64,000 nt of DNA from Minicystis rosea (lineage in GTDB: Bacteria > Myxococcota_A > Polyangia > Polyangiales > Polyangiaceae): contig CP016211.1 of assembly GCA_001931535.1 (NCBI GenBank), forward strand, positions 10,834,377 to 10,898,376. Direction: 5' to 3'. The first letter of the stretch is position 1. Each line of letters starts with the position of its first letter. Below, one piece after another: positions 41,758-51,759 of the stretch. The notes below the pieces were generated by a model that worked only from the letters and a program-made list of their open reading frames with translations, was not told the origin of the DNA and did not search any database. The position numbers were made by a program, and so were the translations under genes.

Positions 41758-43265
41758 GATCGCCTCCGCGTCGCACCGTCTCGGATCGGCTGCTGGGCAG
41801 CTACCTCCTCGTGCTCGCGGCCTTCGCGATCACGGTGGGCTGGAGCTTCCTCGCCCTGCGCGCCGCGGCGCGCGACGCGGAGCTGCTGCGCGGTGGATAC
41901 GTGCCGCTCCTTCTGCGCATCGGTGAAGCGCTGGCGGAGCAGAACGTCTTCAACGCCCAGCTCAACCACATCACGGCCGCGAAGAACTCCGGTGACGTGC
42001 GCGAGTGGCTCGAGACGGCGCGGCGCACGCGGCCGCTCACGTTCTCGCAGGTGCGCCAGGCGGCGGAGAAGGGGCTCACCGCCGATGGGGATCCGACGGT
42101 GCGGCGCTTCCGCGACGAGATCGTGCGCGAGGTCGCGGGCATCGAGCGATCGCTGGAGAGCGAGCCCGAGCGCTTCGCCAAGCTGGTGCAGGCGCTCACC
42201 GTCGGCGATCGCGACGGCGCCGAGCGCGCGCGCGACGAGCTGGTGAAGCGCGAGGCCGAGGGCGCACAGCGCCTCCGGGCCATGCGCGCGCGCGTCGAAG
42301 AAGCGATGGCCAGCCTCACGGCCGAGGCGCGTCGTCGCGAGGAGCGATCGGTCGAGCTGCTCGTCGGGCTCGGCCTGCTCACGCTGCTCGTGGGCGTGAT
42401 GATCTCGGTCTACGCCCGCCGCGTCCTCGCGCCGCTCACGGTCGTCACCGCGCGGGCCAAGGCGGTGGCGCGCGGCGATCTCACGCCCCACGAGATCGTC
42501 GCCACCAACGACGAGATCGGCGAGCTCGCCACCACCTTCGAGGGCATGGTCGCCGCCATCCAGCGCGCCCGATCGGAGCTCGTGCAGGCCGAGCGTCTCG
42601 CCACCATCGGCAAGATGGCGGCGCACGTCACCCACGAGATCCGAAACCCCCTCTCGGCCATCGGCCTCAACGTGGAGCTGCTCGAAGAGGAGCTCGCCGG
42701 CGCCGCCGACGCCGACGCCGAGTCGGTCGCGCTGGTGGCCGCCATCAAGTCCGAGGTCGATCGGCTCTCGCGCATCTCCGAGCAGTACCTCAGCGTCGCG
42801 CGCCGCCCGCGCCCGCGGCTCGAGCGCGAGCACGTCGACGATCTCGTGCGCGAGCTGCTCGCCTTCGTGAAGCCGGAGCTCGATCGCGCCAACGTGGCCT
42901 CGCACCTCGACATCGAGCCGGATCTCCCGGAGGTCGATCTCGACGAATCCCAGCTCCGCCAAGCGCTCTTGAACCTTCTCCGCAACGCGCGCGAGGCCAT
43001 GCCCAAGGGCGGCGAGATCACCATCGGCGTGGTGCGCGAAGGCGAGCACGTGGAGATCCGCGTCGACGACACCGGCGCCGGCGTGCCCGAAGAGCTGCGC
43101 GCTTCGATCTTCGATCCGTTCTTCACCACCAAGCAGCGGGGCACGGGCCTCGGCCTCGCGGTGACCCGCGAGATCATCGAGGCCCACCATGGCACCATCC
43201 ACTGCGAGCCCCGCGCCGTCGGCGGCACGCGCTTCCGCATCGTCCTGCCGGCCGTCGGCGCGTGA
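41754..43265 (+). CDS. Membrane HAMP histidine kinase
   Basis: The 503-residue kinase has two membrane helices (about 15-38 and 203-222) around a helical sensor of about 160 residues. HAMP (about 222-275) follows, then HisKA with His at 294 (AAHVTHEIRNPLSAI) and HATPase (DDTGAGVPEEL, GTGLGLAVTREI). The start is a GTG overlapping the stop of the Fe-S gene. It converges with the Ser/Thr kinase gene, 22 bases away. The signal is unknown, and no response regulator is adjacent. It resembles kinases of the NtrB/ZraS type in its catalytic core. Confidence 0.9.
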   Translation: MRSPPRRTVSDRLLGSYLLVLAAFAITVGWSFLALRAAARDAELLRGGYVPLLLRIGEALAEQNVFNAQLNHITAAKNSGDVREWLETARRTRPLTFSQVRQAAEKGLTADGDPTVRRFRDEIVREVAGIERSLESEPERFAKLVQALTVGDRDGAERARDELVKREAEGAQRLRAMRARVEEAMASLTAEARRREERSVELLVGLGLLTLLVGVMISVYARRVLAPLTVVTARAKAVARGDLTPHEIVATNDEIGELATTFEGMVAAIQRARSELVQAERLATIGKMAAHVTHEIRNPLSAIGLNVELLEEELAGAADADAESVALVAAIKSEVDRLSRISEQYLSVARRPRPRLEREHVDDLVRELLAFVKPELDRANVASHLDIEPDLPEVDLDESQLRQALLNLLRNAREAMPKGGEITIGVVREGEHVEIRVDDTGAGVPEELRASIFDPFFTTKQRGTGLGLAVTREIIEAHHGTIHCEPRAVGGTRFRIVLPAVGA

Positions 43266-43287
43266 AGCAACGCGCCGCACCGCAGCT

Positions 43288-44967
43288 TCAGTGCTTGAAC
43301 AGCCAGATGGCGCCTGCCACGAGCGCGAACCCGATCACGAGGAACCCGAACAGCACCATGAAAAGCGGCACGCTCTGCTTGGGCGGCGCCGGCGGCGCGG
43401 GGATCGCGTCGGCCTTGATGCGGCTCGCGGTGTCGCCGGGCCGATAGATCTGCGTGGCCACCTCGCCCGAACCCTGCGGCGGCCCCGAAGGCTCTTCGTA
43501 GAGCCGGGGAACGCCCTGCGGCGGCGCGGCCATGGGCGGCGCGCCGAGCTGCTGCTGCGGGGCTTGCGGAGCTTGTTGCGGCGCGCTTCCCCGACCGAGC
43601 GTCGCCGCGACGGCGGGCGGAATGTAGTAGCCCGCGGGGTGGGCTTTGAGCTGGCCGGACTTCTCTTCGGAGAGGGTCGGATCGTCGGGGCGGGACTTGG
43701 CTTGCGGCGCCGGCGCGTTCCCGCGTTGCACCATCACGAGCTGCGTGCCGCCGGGGCCGACGCCGCGCGTGCCCACCACGCTGATGGATTGGGCGCCGCC
43801 GATCGACGCGGCCGCGGAGTCGAGCCGCGGCTCGAGGCGAGGCATGTTCCCGCTCGGCTGTGGCTTGCCGATCTGCGCGCGCGGCATCGCCAGCGTGGCC
43901 ACCGACTCTTCGGTCGTCATGTCGGCCACCACCGGCACGCCGCCCTGCGCCTCGACGATCGCGGGAGCGCCCCCGCGCGGGACACCCGGGAGCGGCGCCT
44001 GCGGCATGGGCGTGTGCACGCCGGCGGCCGGCCCGCTGGAGAACGAGCCCGGTGCCACCGGCGCCCCGCTCGGAGGCCGCGTCGAAGGTGTCTGCGAGGA
44101 GCCCGACGACGGCACCGGCCGGAGCTCGCGCCAGGCCGCGAGCGCTTCGAGCGCCGTCTGGAAGCGCAGGTTCGCGTCCCGGGCCAAGCCGCGCGCGACG
44201 AACGCTTCGAGCCGCGGATCGAGCGGCCCGCTCATCACCGCGCTCAGCTTGCGCGCGTCCTCCTTGTTCTTCATCTCGACCATCAGGAGGATGTTGCGCG
44301 CCGCGTACGGGAGCTGGCCGGTGAGCGACTGGAAGATCAACGTCGCGCCCGCGTAGATGTCGGCGCGATGATCGACCGTCTTGGCCTTCCCGATCTGCTC
44401 GGGCGGCATGAACGAGAAGGTCCCGAGGCTCTGCCCCATCTCGGTGAGCGTCTCGCCGCCCACCTCCTTCGGCACCTTGGAGATGCCGAAGTCGAGGATC
44501 TTCACGCGGATGATCCCGTCGGGCCGCCGCTCGAGGAACACGTTCGACGGCTTCAGATCGCGGTGGATGATCCCCACGCGATGCGCGTCGGCGAGGCCGA
44601 TCCACACCTGCTCGATGATGGGATGGAGCTCTTCGAAGGGGATGGGGCCGGTGCGCTTGAGGCGATCGATCAGGCTCTCGCCCTCGAGCAGCTCGAAGAC
44701 GAGGACGACGCCGTGCTCCGGGTCCTCTTCGACGTCGAGCACCTGGGTGACGTGATCGCTGTTGATCGATCCGGCGGCGCGCGCCTCCTGGCGGAACCGC
44801 GCCACGGCCGACGACTTGGTCTTCGAGTCCTGGCGGAGCAGCTTGATCGCGACCGGGCGCCCGGTGCGGATGTTCTCCGCAGCGAACACTTCCCCCATCC
44901 CTCCGCGCCCGAGGGGGCGGGAGATGCGGTACCGGTTCGCAACGACGGTTCCCGGGTCCAGATCCAA
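43288..44967 (-). CDS. Membrane Ser/Thr protein kinase, PknB type
   Basis: The 559-residue protein starts at TTG 44967 behind GGAGCGAGG. The kinase domain (about 12-275) has the Gly loop LGRGGMGEVF, VAIKLL, IIHRDLKPSNVF, KILDFGISK and SFMPPEQIG. About 240 residues rich in Pro, Ala, Gly and Gln follow, then one C-terminal membrane helix (VLFGFLVIGFALVAGAIWLF) that ends the protein, so it is tail-anchored. Eukaryotic-like kinases of this build are abundant in myxobacteria. It appears active by its motifs. The substrate is unknown. Confidence 0.92.
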   Translation of the reverse strand: MDLDPGTVVANRYRISRPLGRGGMGEVFAAENIRTGRPVAIKLLRQDSKTKSSAVARFRQEARAAGSINSDHVTQVLDVEEDPEHGVVLVFELLEGESLIDRLKRTGPIPFEELHPIIEQVWIGLADAHRVGIIHRDLKPSNVFLERRPDGIIRVKILDFGISKVPKEVGGETLTEMGQSLGTFSFMPPEQIGKAKTVDHRADIYAGATLIFQSLTGQLPYAARNILLMVEMKNKEDARKLSAVMSGPLDPRLEAFVARGLARDANLRFQTALEALAAWRELRPVPSSGSSQTPSTRPPSGAPVAPGSFSSGPAAGVHTPMPQAPLPGVPRGGAPAIVEAQGGVPVVADMTTEESVATLAMPRAQIGKPQPSGNMPRLEPRLDSAAASIGGAQSISVVGTRGVGPGGTQLVMVQRGNAPAPQAKSRPDDPTLSEEKSGQLKAHPAGYYIPPAVAATLGRGSAPQQAPQAPQQQLGAPPMAAPPQGVPRLYEEPSGPPQGSGEVATQIYRPGDTASRIKADAIPAPPAPPKQSVPLFMVLFGFLVIGFALVAGAIWLFKH

Positions 44968-45028
44968 AAAGTCGCCTCGCTCCTATTATCCACGCATGTC
45001 CGGCGGTCGGCGCAACTTCCCCCCGCCA

Positions 45029-46030
45029 TCAGAACGAACCTTCGAGAATGGCCCCGGCGCCGTGGATTCCGGCGGTCGGGGAGAGCCTCAGGTCGCCCAT
45101 CTTACCCGCGGGCCCCGGCACCGAGGAGCCTGCTGGAACGGAGGGCCTGGTGGCGTAGAGCACCAGCGTCGTCCCCAAGCTCGCCAAGGTCGCGCCGAGG
45201 AAGACGTCGGCGACCACGTTCGCGGCCTTCACGCGCGCGCGCATCGTCTCGAGCTCCGTGGCCGGTCGAGTGCCGTTTTCGCGCGCATAATCGTCGTTGA
45301 GGAGCCTCGCTCGAATGGCCAGCGCTCCCCACGTGAGCGCGAGCGCGGAGGTGAGGCCCGTCGTCGCCCACACCGACGTCGGCACCGGGCGCGTCATCGT
45401 CACGGGCGCCTTTTCGAAGGTGAAGGCGTGCGCGAACGCGCCACCGTTGGCGATGTCCACCTGCCACACCTGATCGGGAAAGCCTTCGAGGCTCGCCGTG
45501 ATCACGTGCTGGCCGGGATGGATGCCGATGGCCTTCTCACCCGCTTCCGGCAGCGCATACGCGTTGCGGATGGGGAAGCCCTTGGCGGGCGTGCGCACGT
45601 CGGTCACCCGGATGCCGGGACGGTTCGCCGAGAGCTTCACGGTCGCGACGGCCTCCTTGAGCGCGTTCAAATCGGCTTCGATTTGCGCCTTCTCCGCCGC
45701 ATCGAGCGAGGCGCCCTTGCCCGCGAGGTAGGCCGAGTACCCTTCGATCGCGGCCCCGTCGCGCTCCAGCTCCAGATTGCAGATGGCCATGCCCTTCAGG
45801 GCGTTGAGCGATCCCGAGAGCTCGTAGGCCTTGGTGAACTCGCGCAGCGCCTCTTCGCATTTGTGGCCGGCCGGATCGTTGTAGAAGGCCGCGCCGGCCT
45901 TCATGTGCCGCCGGGCTTCTTCGATGACGGCGGGATCGCGCGCCCCGTCTTGTGCTTGCACCGGTGTCGCGGCGCTCACGCTCGCCGCGAGCGCGATCAC
46001 CGCACCGGCGCGGGCCCGCGAGAAGCACAT
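45029..46030 (-). CDS. Exported TPR/PEGA-type protein with two C-terminal membrane segments
   Basis: The 333-residue protein has a signal peptide (AGAVIALAASVSAATPVQAQ) and one or two TPR-like helices (EALREFTKAYELSGSLNALK). A beta-rich PEGA-like segment follows (GIHPGQHVITASLEGF), then two hydrophobic stretches (VWATTGLTSALALTWGALAI; VVADVFLGATLASLGTTLVL). This order is common in myxobacterial proteins encoded beside Ser/Thr kinases, as here. The function is unknown; a cell-envelope role is inferred. Confidence 0.72.
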   Translation of the reverse strand: MCFSRARAGAVIALAASVSAATPVQAQDGARDPAVIEEARRHMKAGAAFYNDPAGHKCEEALREFTKAYELSGSLNALKGMAICNLELERDGAAIEGYSAYLAGKGASLDAAEKAQIEADLNALKEAVATVKLSANRPGIRVTDVRTPAKGFPIRNAYALPEAGEKAIGIHPGQHVITASLEGFPDQVWQVDIANGGAFAHAFTFEKAPVTMTRPVPTSVWATTGLTSALALTWGALAIRARLLNDDYARENGTRPATELETMRARVKAANVVADVFLGATLASLGTTLVLYATRPSVPAGSSVPGPAGKMGDLRLSPTAGIHGAGAILEGSF

Positions 46031-46132
46031 GCGGGCAGGGTAGCGCGGCTGCCCGAGCCCCGTGAAGTCACAGGCGATCCGCGTGGCACGCCGAGCTACC
46101 GGTGCACGGGCGTTCCCGGGTATGGTCGGCCG

Positions 46133-46495
46133 ATGCCTGCTCTCCGCCTCGTCGGCCTCGCGGTCTCCCTCGTGCTCGCTTCGATCACCTTCGGCTGTGG
46201 CAGCAGCACGGGCGGCACCGGAGGCAACGGCGGCGGCACGGGCGGCAGCGGCGGCGGCACCGGAGGCAGCGGCGGCGGTACGTTCCTCTGCAAAGGTTTG
46301 ATGTGCGTGCGCGGACAGGACGCGTGCACCGTCACGAGCCACATGAGCGCGGGCGACGAGGGCGAGTGCACGACGCTCCCGACCGCGTGCCAGACGCCGG
46401 ACGCCGACTGCGATTGCTTCGGCGATCTGATGGGGTGCACGTGCCAGAAGCAGCCCGCCGGAGAGCTCGCGATCTTCTGCGACCTCAGTATGTGA
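46133..46495 (+). CDS. Small Cys-rich lipoprotein
   Basis: The 120-residue protein has a signal peptide with lipobox SITFGC and about 30 residues of Gly/Ser/Thr repeats. The Cys-rich domain of about 70 residues has ten Cys (CKGLMCVRGQDAC, CDCFGDLMGCTCQKQ). The domain was not recognised. It is divergent from the PEGA-type gene, 102 bases apart. Confidence 0.7.
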   Translation: MPALRLVGLAVSLVLASITFGCGSSTGGTGGNGGGTGGSGGGTGGSGGGTFLCKGLMCVRGQDACTVTSHMSAGDEGECTTLPTACQTPDADCDCFGDLMGCTCQKQPAGELAIFCDLSM

Positions 46496-46698
46496 GCGCC
46501 GCGCACGGAGCTCTCCGAGCTCGCGCTGCGTCTCGGGTATGATGGCTTCCCGAGACCGCCCAGGGTGTCCCTGACGGTGGTTTCGGGAACGTCTGGGTCG
46601 ATGCGCTCAGCGTTCGGGGGGATCCTTTCGCGCGGCACCGGATGGGCTTTCGTTCGTGCTCGGGCGGATCGAGCGGCTCGCCGGCGGACGAGGTTTTC

Positions 46699-47085
46699 AT
46701 GGATCGACGATCGTCGAACGAAGAAGCCGCGTTCGCGCACCGCATGCGCGAGGCGCTGCCCGACGCGCTCCTCGCCGTCTCGCCCGCCGGAGCGATCTTG
46801 TCGTGGAGCCCCGGCGCGCGCGCGCTCTTCGGATGCGAGCCCGAAGCGGACGTCGAGGACACCGGCATCGGCGTGAGCCCGGACGACGTGCACCGCCTCT
46901 TCATCGAGTTCCAGCAGCTCGATGCGGGGATGGCCAAACGCTACGCCGGCACGGGGCTCGGCCTCGCGCTCACCAAGCGCATCGTGGAGGCGCAGGGCGG
47001 GAGCGTCGGTGTTCGCAGCGTGCCCGGCGAAGGCAGCACGTTCAGCGCAGTCCTACCCCGCTTCGTGGAGGTGTCACGTGCCTAA
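46699..47085 (+). pseudogene. Histidine kinase remnant: PAS start joined to HATPase end
   Basis: The 128-residue frame starts at ATG 46699 behind GAGG. Residues 1-50 look like the start of a PAS domain (MREALPDALLAVSPAGAILS, SPGARALFGCEP). From about 55 it passes directly into the end of a HATPase domain (EDTGIGVSPDDVHRLFIEFQ, GTGLGLALTKRI, GEGSTFSAVLPRF). The His box and N box are missing, as if about 200 residues had been deleted in frame. It overlaps the hybrid kinase gene by eight bases and may still be translated. It cannot autophosphorylate. Confidence 0.7.
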
Positions 47086-50000
47086 AGAACCCATCCTGGT
47101 CGTCGACGACAACCCAGCGAACCTCGAGCTCGCGCGGGTCTTGCTTCAATCCGCGGGCTACGAAGTCCGCGGCGCCGCCGATGCCGAGCAGGCGCTCGGC
47201 GTCCTCGAGTCCTTTCGGCCGCGGCTCATCCTCATGGACATCCAGCTCCCCGGCATGGATGGCTTGACGCTGACCCGCCGCCTCAAGGCGGATCCGGCGA
47301 CGCGCTCGATACGGATCGTCGCTCTCATCGCGTATGCGATGAAGAGCGACGAAGCGCGGGCGCGCGCGGCCGGCTGCGACGGCTACATCTCGAAGCCGAT
47401 CGACAGCGAGATCTTGCTGCGACAAATCGCGGAGCTGCTCTCGCCGGCGTCGGCGTCGGCCCCGGCCGTCCTCCTCGTCGAGGACAACGCGATCACGCGC
47501 AAGCTCTTTCGGATCGCGCTGGAGACGGAGGGTTATCGCGTCGTCGAGGCCCCGGACGGGGCCACCGCGCTCGCCCATGTGCGCAGGGAGATGCCCGCGC
47601 TCGCGCTCCTCGACGTGGTGCTCCCCGACATGAACGGCGTCGATCTGGCGCGCGCGCTCCGCCAACTGCCCGGCGGGGAAGAGCTCCCGCTCGTCGCGGT
47701 CAGCGGCTTCCCCGGCATCGTGGCGGAGCCGAACGCGCTCCCGGCCGGCTTCGACGCGGTGGTCATCAAGCCCGTCGATCCGCAGCGGCTCTGCGAGGTC
47801 GTTCGCGCCTACGTCCCCGAGGCGCAGATCGCCGCGCGCTCGGGGGAGGGGAGGCACATCCTCATCGCCGACGACGATCCGGCGCAGCTCAAGCTCACCA
47901 TCCTCCACTTCCGCCAGGCCGGCTTCGTGGTGACGGGCGCGCCGAACGGCAAGGTCGCGCTCGAGCTCGCCGAGGCCTCGCGTCCGGATCTCATCCTCAG
48001 CGACGTGCTCATGCCGGAGCTCGATGGGTTCGCGCTCTGCCTGGCGGTGCGCCGCGATCCGCGGCTCGCGTCCGTGCCCGTGGTGCTCGCCTCGGCGCAC
48101 TACCGCGAGAACGAGGACGACGCGCTGGCGCAGCGGGTCGGCGCCAACGCGTTCGTGGTGCGCACGCCCGACGTGCAGGAGCTGGTCCGCCTGACCCTCC
48201 GCCACCTCGCGCAGAAGGCCGCGCCGCCCCCGATCTCCGAGACCGACACGCTCGAGGCCGCGCACGCGCGGAGGTTGGTGCTGCAGCTCGAGCGACAAGC
48301 GATCATGAACGCCGGGATGGCGCGGCGTTGCGCGCTCCAGGCGGCGCAGCTCTCCATCCTCGGCGGGATCGCGGACGCGCTCGCCAAGAGCGACGACATC
48401 GAGCGCGCCATCGACGAGATCCTCGCCTCTTGTCTCGACGCCGGCGGCGTCTCCAAAGGCGCGCTCTACCGGGTGAACCAGAGCGGCGCGCTCGTGCTCC
48501 ACACGGCCATAGGCTTCTCCGAGCTGGACCGAGACGGATTGAAGAACGCCTTCGGCTATGGGCATTTGCTCGATCAGGTGGTGAGCGGCGGCATCGCGAT
48601 CTCCATTCACCCCACCTCCGGCGGCGCGCCCGAGGCGGTGAGCCTCTTACCGCGCCTCGGGGTCGTGTCGGCGTTGATCGTCCCGCTCGTCGCCAACGGC
48701 CGGCGCGTGGGCGCGCTCCTCTTGGGCTCGAACGCGGCCGAGGCGGCCACCGAGGATCTGCTCGGCTTCGCCCGCACCATGGGCGCGTACATCGGGCAGG
48801 CCATGGCGCTGGCGATGGCCTTCGAGCGCGTCAACGTCTCCGAGAAGCGCTACCGCGCGCTCACGGAGTACGCGAGCGACGCCATCCTCGTGACCACGCT
48901 CGAGGGCCTCATCCTGGAGGTGAACCTGCGCGCCGAGCAGCTCTTCGGACGGCCCTCGGCGGATCTCGTCGGCCGCTCGTTCCGCGAGCTGTTCGAGGCC
49001 GATCACATCCTCTCCCGGGAGCAGGGCCCGGCCATTCACGGCGACGCCCGCCTCGCGGACGTCGAGGTGGTGCGCCCCGACGGCGAGCGCGTGCTCGCCG
49101 ACTGGTCCGCGGCCCTCGTGCGCACCAACGACGAGAGCTTGGTGCTCCTCATCGGCCGCGACATCACCGAGCGCAAGCGGAACGAGGCCATGCTCCGGCG
49201 GCGCGACGCCGAGCGCCTCGAGCTCCTCGCGCGCGAGCAGGAGGCGCGGCGCGAGGCCGAGCGCGCCAGCCGCGCGAAGGACGAGTTCCTGAGCACGCTC
49301 TCGCACGAGCTGCGCACGCCGCTCACCGCCATCCTCGGCTGGGCGACGATGCTGCGCACCAAGAAGTCCGACGCCGACTGGCTCGACCGCGCCATCGGCA
49401 CCATCGAGCGCAACGCCCGCGCGCAGGCGCGGCTCATCGACGATCTCTTCGACGTCGCGCGCATCGACGCCGGCAAGATCCGCATCGAAGCCAAGCCCAT
49501 CAGCGTCGTCCCGCTCATCCAGGCGGGCCTCGACGCCATCGCGCCCGTGGCCGATGCCAAGGGCGTGCGCGTCGAGTCCGATCTCGATCCCGCCGTCGGC
49601 ACGCTCTGGGGCGACCCGAGCCGCGTGCAGCAGGTGGTGTGGAACCTCCTCGCCAACGGGGTGAAGTTCACGCCCCGCGGCGGCGTGGTGCGCGTCGTGC
49701 TCGCGCGCCGCGGTGGGAGCATGGAGATCGTCGTGAGCGACACCGGGCAGGGCATCGACGCGTCCTTCCTCCCGCACGTCTTCGATCGCTTCCGCCAAGC
49801 CGACAGCTCCAACACGCGCACGCACGGCGGCCTCGGCCTCGGCCTCTCCATCGCGCGCCAGCTCGTGGAGATGCACGGCGGCCACATCCGCGCCGCGAGC
49901 GAAGGCCCCGGCCGCGGCGCCACCTTCACCGTGTCCTTGCCCATCCACGCCGTGCCCCGCCCGGCGCCGCCCGACGCGCCCCCCGAGAGCTCGACCCTCG

Positions 50001-50424
50001 ACGATTCGCGCCTCCACACCCGCGCGCCCAGGCTCGAGGGGCTGCGCGTCCTCGCCGTGGAGGACGACGACGACACCCGCGAGATGCTCGCGCTCGTGCT
50101 CCAAGACGCCGGCGCCGACGTGACGACCGTCGCCTCCGCCGCCGAGGCCCTCGACGCGCTCGCGCGCACCGCGCCCGACGTGCTCGTGAGCGACATCAGC
50201 ATGCCGGGCATGGATGGTTACGAGCTCATCCGCGCCGTCCGCGGCTCCCCCGCGAGCAGAGCCGCCGCATCCCCGCCGTGGCGCTCACCGCCTGCGCCAG
50301 CCACGAAGATCGCCGCAACGCCCTCTCCGCCGGCTTCGAAGCCCACGCCAGCAAGCCGGTGGATCCCGGTGTCCTCTTGGCCGTGGTGGCCGGCCTCGCG
50401 CGGCGCGAGAGCGGGGAAGCGTAG
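47078..50424 (+). CDS. Large hybrid histidine kinase REC3-GAF-PAS-kinase-REC, frameshifted near the end
   Basis: From GTG 47078 (GGAGG six bases upstream) the order is three receiver domains (about 1-125, 127-250, 258-385), GAF (about 420-580), PAS (585-700), HisKA with FLSTLSHELRTPLTAILG, HATPase (DTGQGIDASF, GGLGLGLSIARQ) and a fourth receiver (LRVLAVEDDDDTREM, VSDISMPGMDG). The frame is lost near a CCCCC run at 50247-50251. The rest of the receiver (REQSRRIPAVALTACASHED, ASKPVDPGVLL) lies one frame over and ends at 50424, giving about 1115 residues. REC1 has Ile in place of the switch Thr (VALIAYAM). No membrane segment. Confidence 0.88.
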
Positions 50425-50527
50425 CACCGGCGACGGTGCATCGAGAGATCCGTGGGGTGAGGTTGACCGACCCTTTGCGTCTCGTACGCTTGATGGGTCC
50501 GTTCACCTTGAACCACGGAGGCTCCCC

Positions 50528-51202
50528 TTGGCCACGCACTTACGTGAAGACACCGCCGCGCAAACCGCGGCGGACCTATGCGCCGCGATTGCGAGCGCGC
50601 TCGACAGCGACCCCACGACGAAGCCGCTCGCGCCTCTTTGGGAGCAGCTCACCGGCAAAGGTGACGCGCTCGCCGCCGAGCGCCGCACGCTCGAACGCGC
50701 GGCCCAGCGCGCCCGCGCTCTCCTTGCGGTGACGGACGGCGTCTGGGACCCGGAGGTCGCCGCCTTCGGTCGCGATCTCCTCGACCAATCCGGCGGCCGC
50801 CGCGACGCGGTGCCCTACACGCGCTTTTTCGTCGGCGCCTCGCCCTCCGAGGTGCAGGACTTCGGCATCGAGCGCGAGATTGCGCAGGGCCGCCTCTGGA
50901 TCAGAGAGCTCGGTCGCGACCCGGCCGAGGCGCTCTCCGTCAAATGGACCCCGCGCTTCAACGGCGCTACGGACGCGCTGGAGAAGGCCTCGAAGGATCG
51001 CGTCGAGCGGCTCACCGCCCTCGCCGTCCACGGGACGGGCGAGGTGCTCTACATCGAGTCGGTGAACCTCGAGATCGACCGGCTGGAGGGCGAGCTGAAG
51101 AAGCTCTTCCCCGGCCAACCGGAGCGCGTCGCCTCCTTCCTCGCCGCCACCAAGCCCCGCCGCAAGAAGAAGGACGACGACGACACCGCCGGCGGTCCGT
51201 AA
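50528..51202 (+). CDS. Uncharacterised helical protein
   Basis: From TTG 50528 (GGAGG six bases upstream) the 224-residue protein is mostly charged and helical (DLCAAIASALDSDPTTKPLA, RTLERAAQRARALLAVTDGV, IESVNLEIDRLEGELKKLF). It ends with a Lys/Asp tail. No signal peptide, membrane segment or known domain was recognised. The frame continues left into the hybrid kinase gene because of the frameshift there, so it can be mistaken for a C-terminal extension of that kinase. It is about 100 bases downstream of the kinase and might be co-transcribed. Confidence 0.7.
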   Translation: MATHLREDTAAQTAADLCAAIASALDSDPTTKPLAPLWEQLTGKGDALAAERRTLERAAQRARALLAVTDGVWDPEVAAFGRDLLDQSGGRRDAVPYTRFFVGASPSEVQDFGIEREIAQGRLWIRELGRDPAEALSVKWTPRFNGATDALEKASKDRVERLTALAVHGTGEVLYIESVNLEIDRLEGELKKLFPGQPERVASFLAATKPRRKKKDDDDTAGGP

Positions 51203-51260
51203 CGCCTCTCCTACCTTCTCCCCTCCCGCTCTCCCTCCTCTTCATCGCCCTTTCGGCCCC

Positions 51261-51521
51261 GCGCACGACGCACGAACGCAACCCGGCGCCCGGGTAGCGC
51301 CCGTGCGTGACGCACGGAGGTCACCCGGCGCTCGGGTAGCGCTCGTGCGTGGCGCACGAAGGCAACCCGGCGCTCGGGTAGCGCTCGTGCGTGAAGCGCG
51401 AAGGCAACCCGGCGCTCGGGTAGCGCTCGTGCGTGAAGCGCGAAGGCAACCCGGCGCTCGGGTAGCGCTCGTGCGTGAAGCGCGAAGGCAACCCGGCGCT
51501 CGGGTAGCGCTCGTGCGTGTG
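51261..51521. repeat. Second tandem array with a 42-base unit, about six copies
   Basis: ACCCGGCG recurs at 51281, 51323, 51365, 51407, 51449 and 51491. Each unit contains CCCGGCGCTCGGG, which can fold, and GCGCTCGTGCG. Inner copies are identical while the first two have diverged. The unit differs from that at 25414 but has the same period and GC-rich folding words. Confidence 0.85.
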
Positions 51522-51558
51522 TGGGAGGCACCTGCGCTCGGACGTCAAAGACGGCGAG

Positions 51559-51735
51559 CTATGCGGTACGAGCTTTGCGGGCCTGAAGGATGGCTGCGCC
51601 GAGGAACGCGCCCGCGAGCGCGGCGACGGCGATGCGAGCAGCGAAGCTCGAGAGCTCGGAGCGCAGGGCCATCAGAACGGCGAAGCCCAAGAGACAGAGG
51701 ACGCCCAGGAGCGTGTGGAAGATGCGAGGTTGCAC
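51559..51735 (-). CDS. Possible small membrane protein, 58 residues
   Basis: From GTG 51735 the frame reads VQPRIFHTLLGVLCLLGFAV, then LMALRSELSSFAARIAVAAL and AGAFLGAAILQARKARTA. It forms two hydrophobic helices with a charged turn between them and a basic end, a convincing two-helix membrane protein. GGAG lies eight bases before the start. It starts 24 bases after the stop of the next small frame, so the two may be an operon. No family was recognised. Confidence 0.5.
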   Translation of the reverse strand: MQPRIFHTLLGVLCLLGFAVLMALRSELSSFAARIAVAALAGAFLGAAILQARKARTA

Positions 51736-51759
51736 GATCGAGACTCCGCGGTTTCCACC

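Noticed and set aside
46922..51202. Single 1426-codon hybrid kinase with a helical C-terminal domain
   Set aside because: The final receiver continues in another frame to 50424, and the rest has its own start and ribosome-binding site at 50528; the long frame is an artefact of one missing base.
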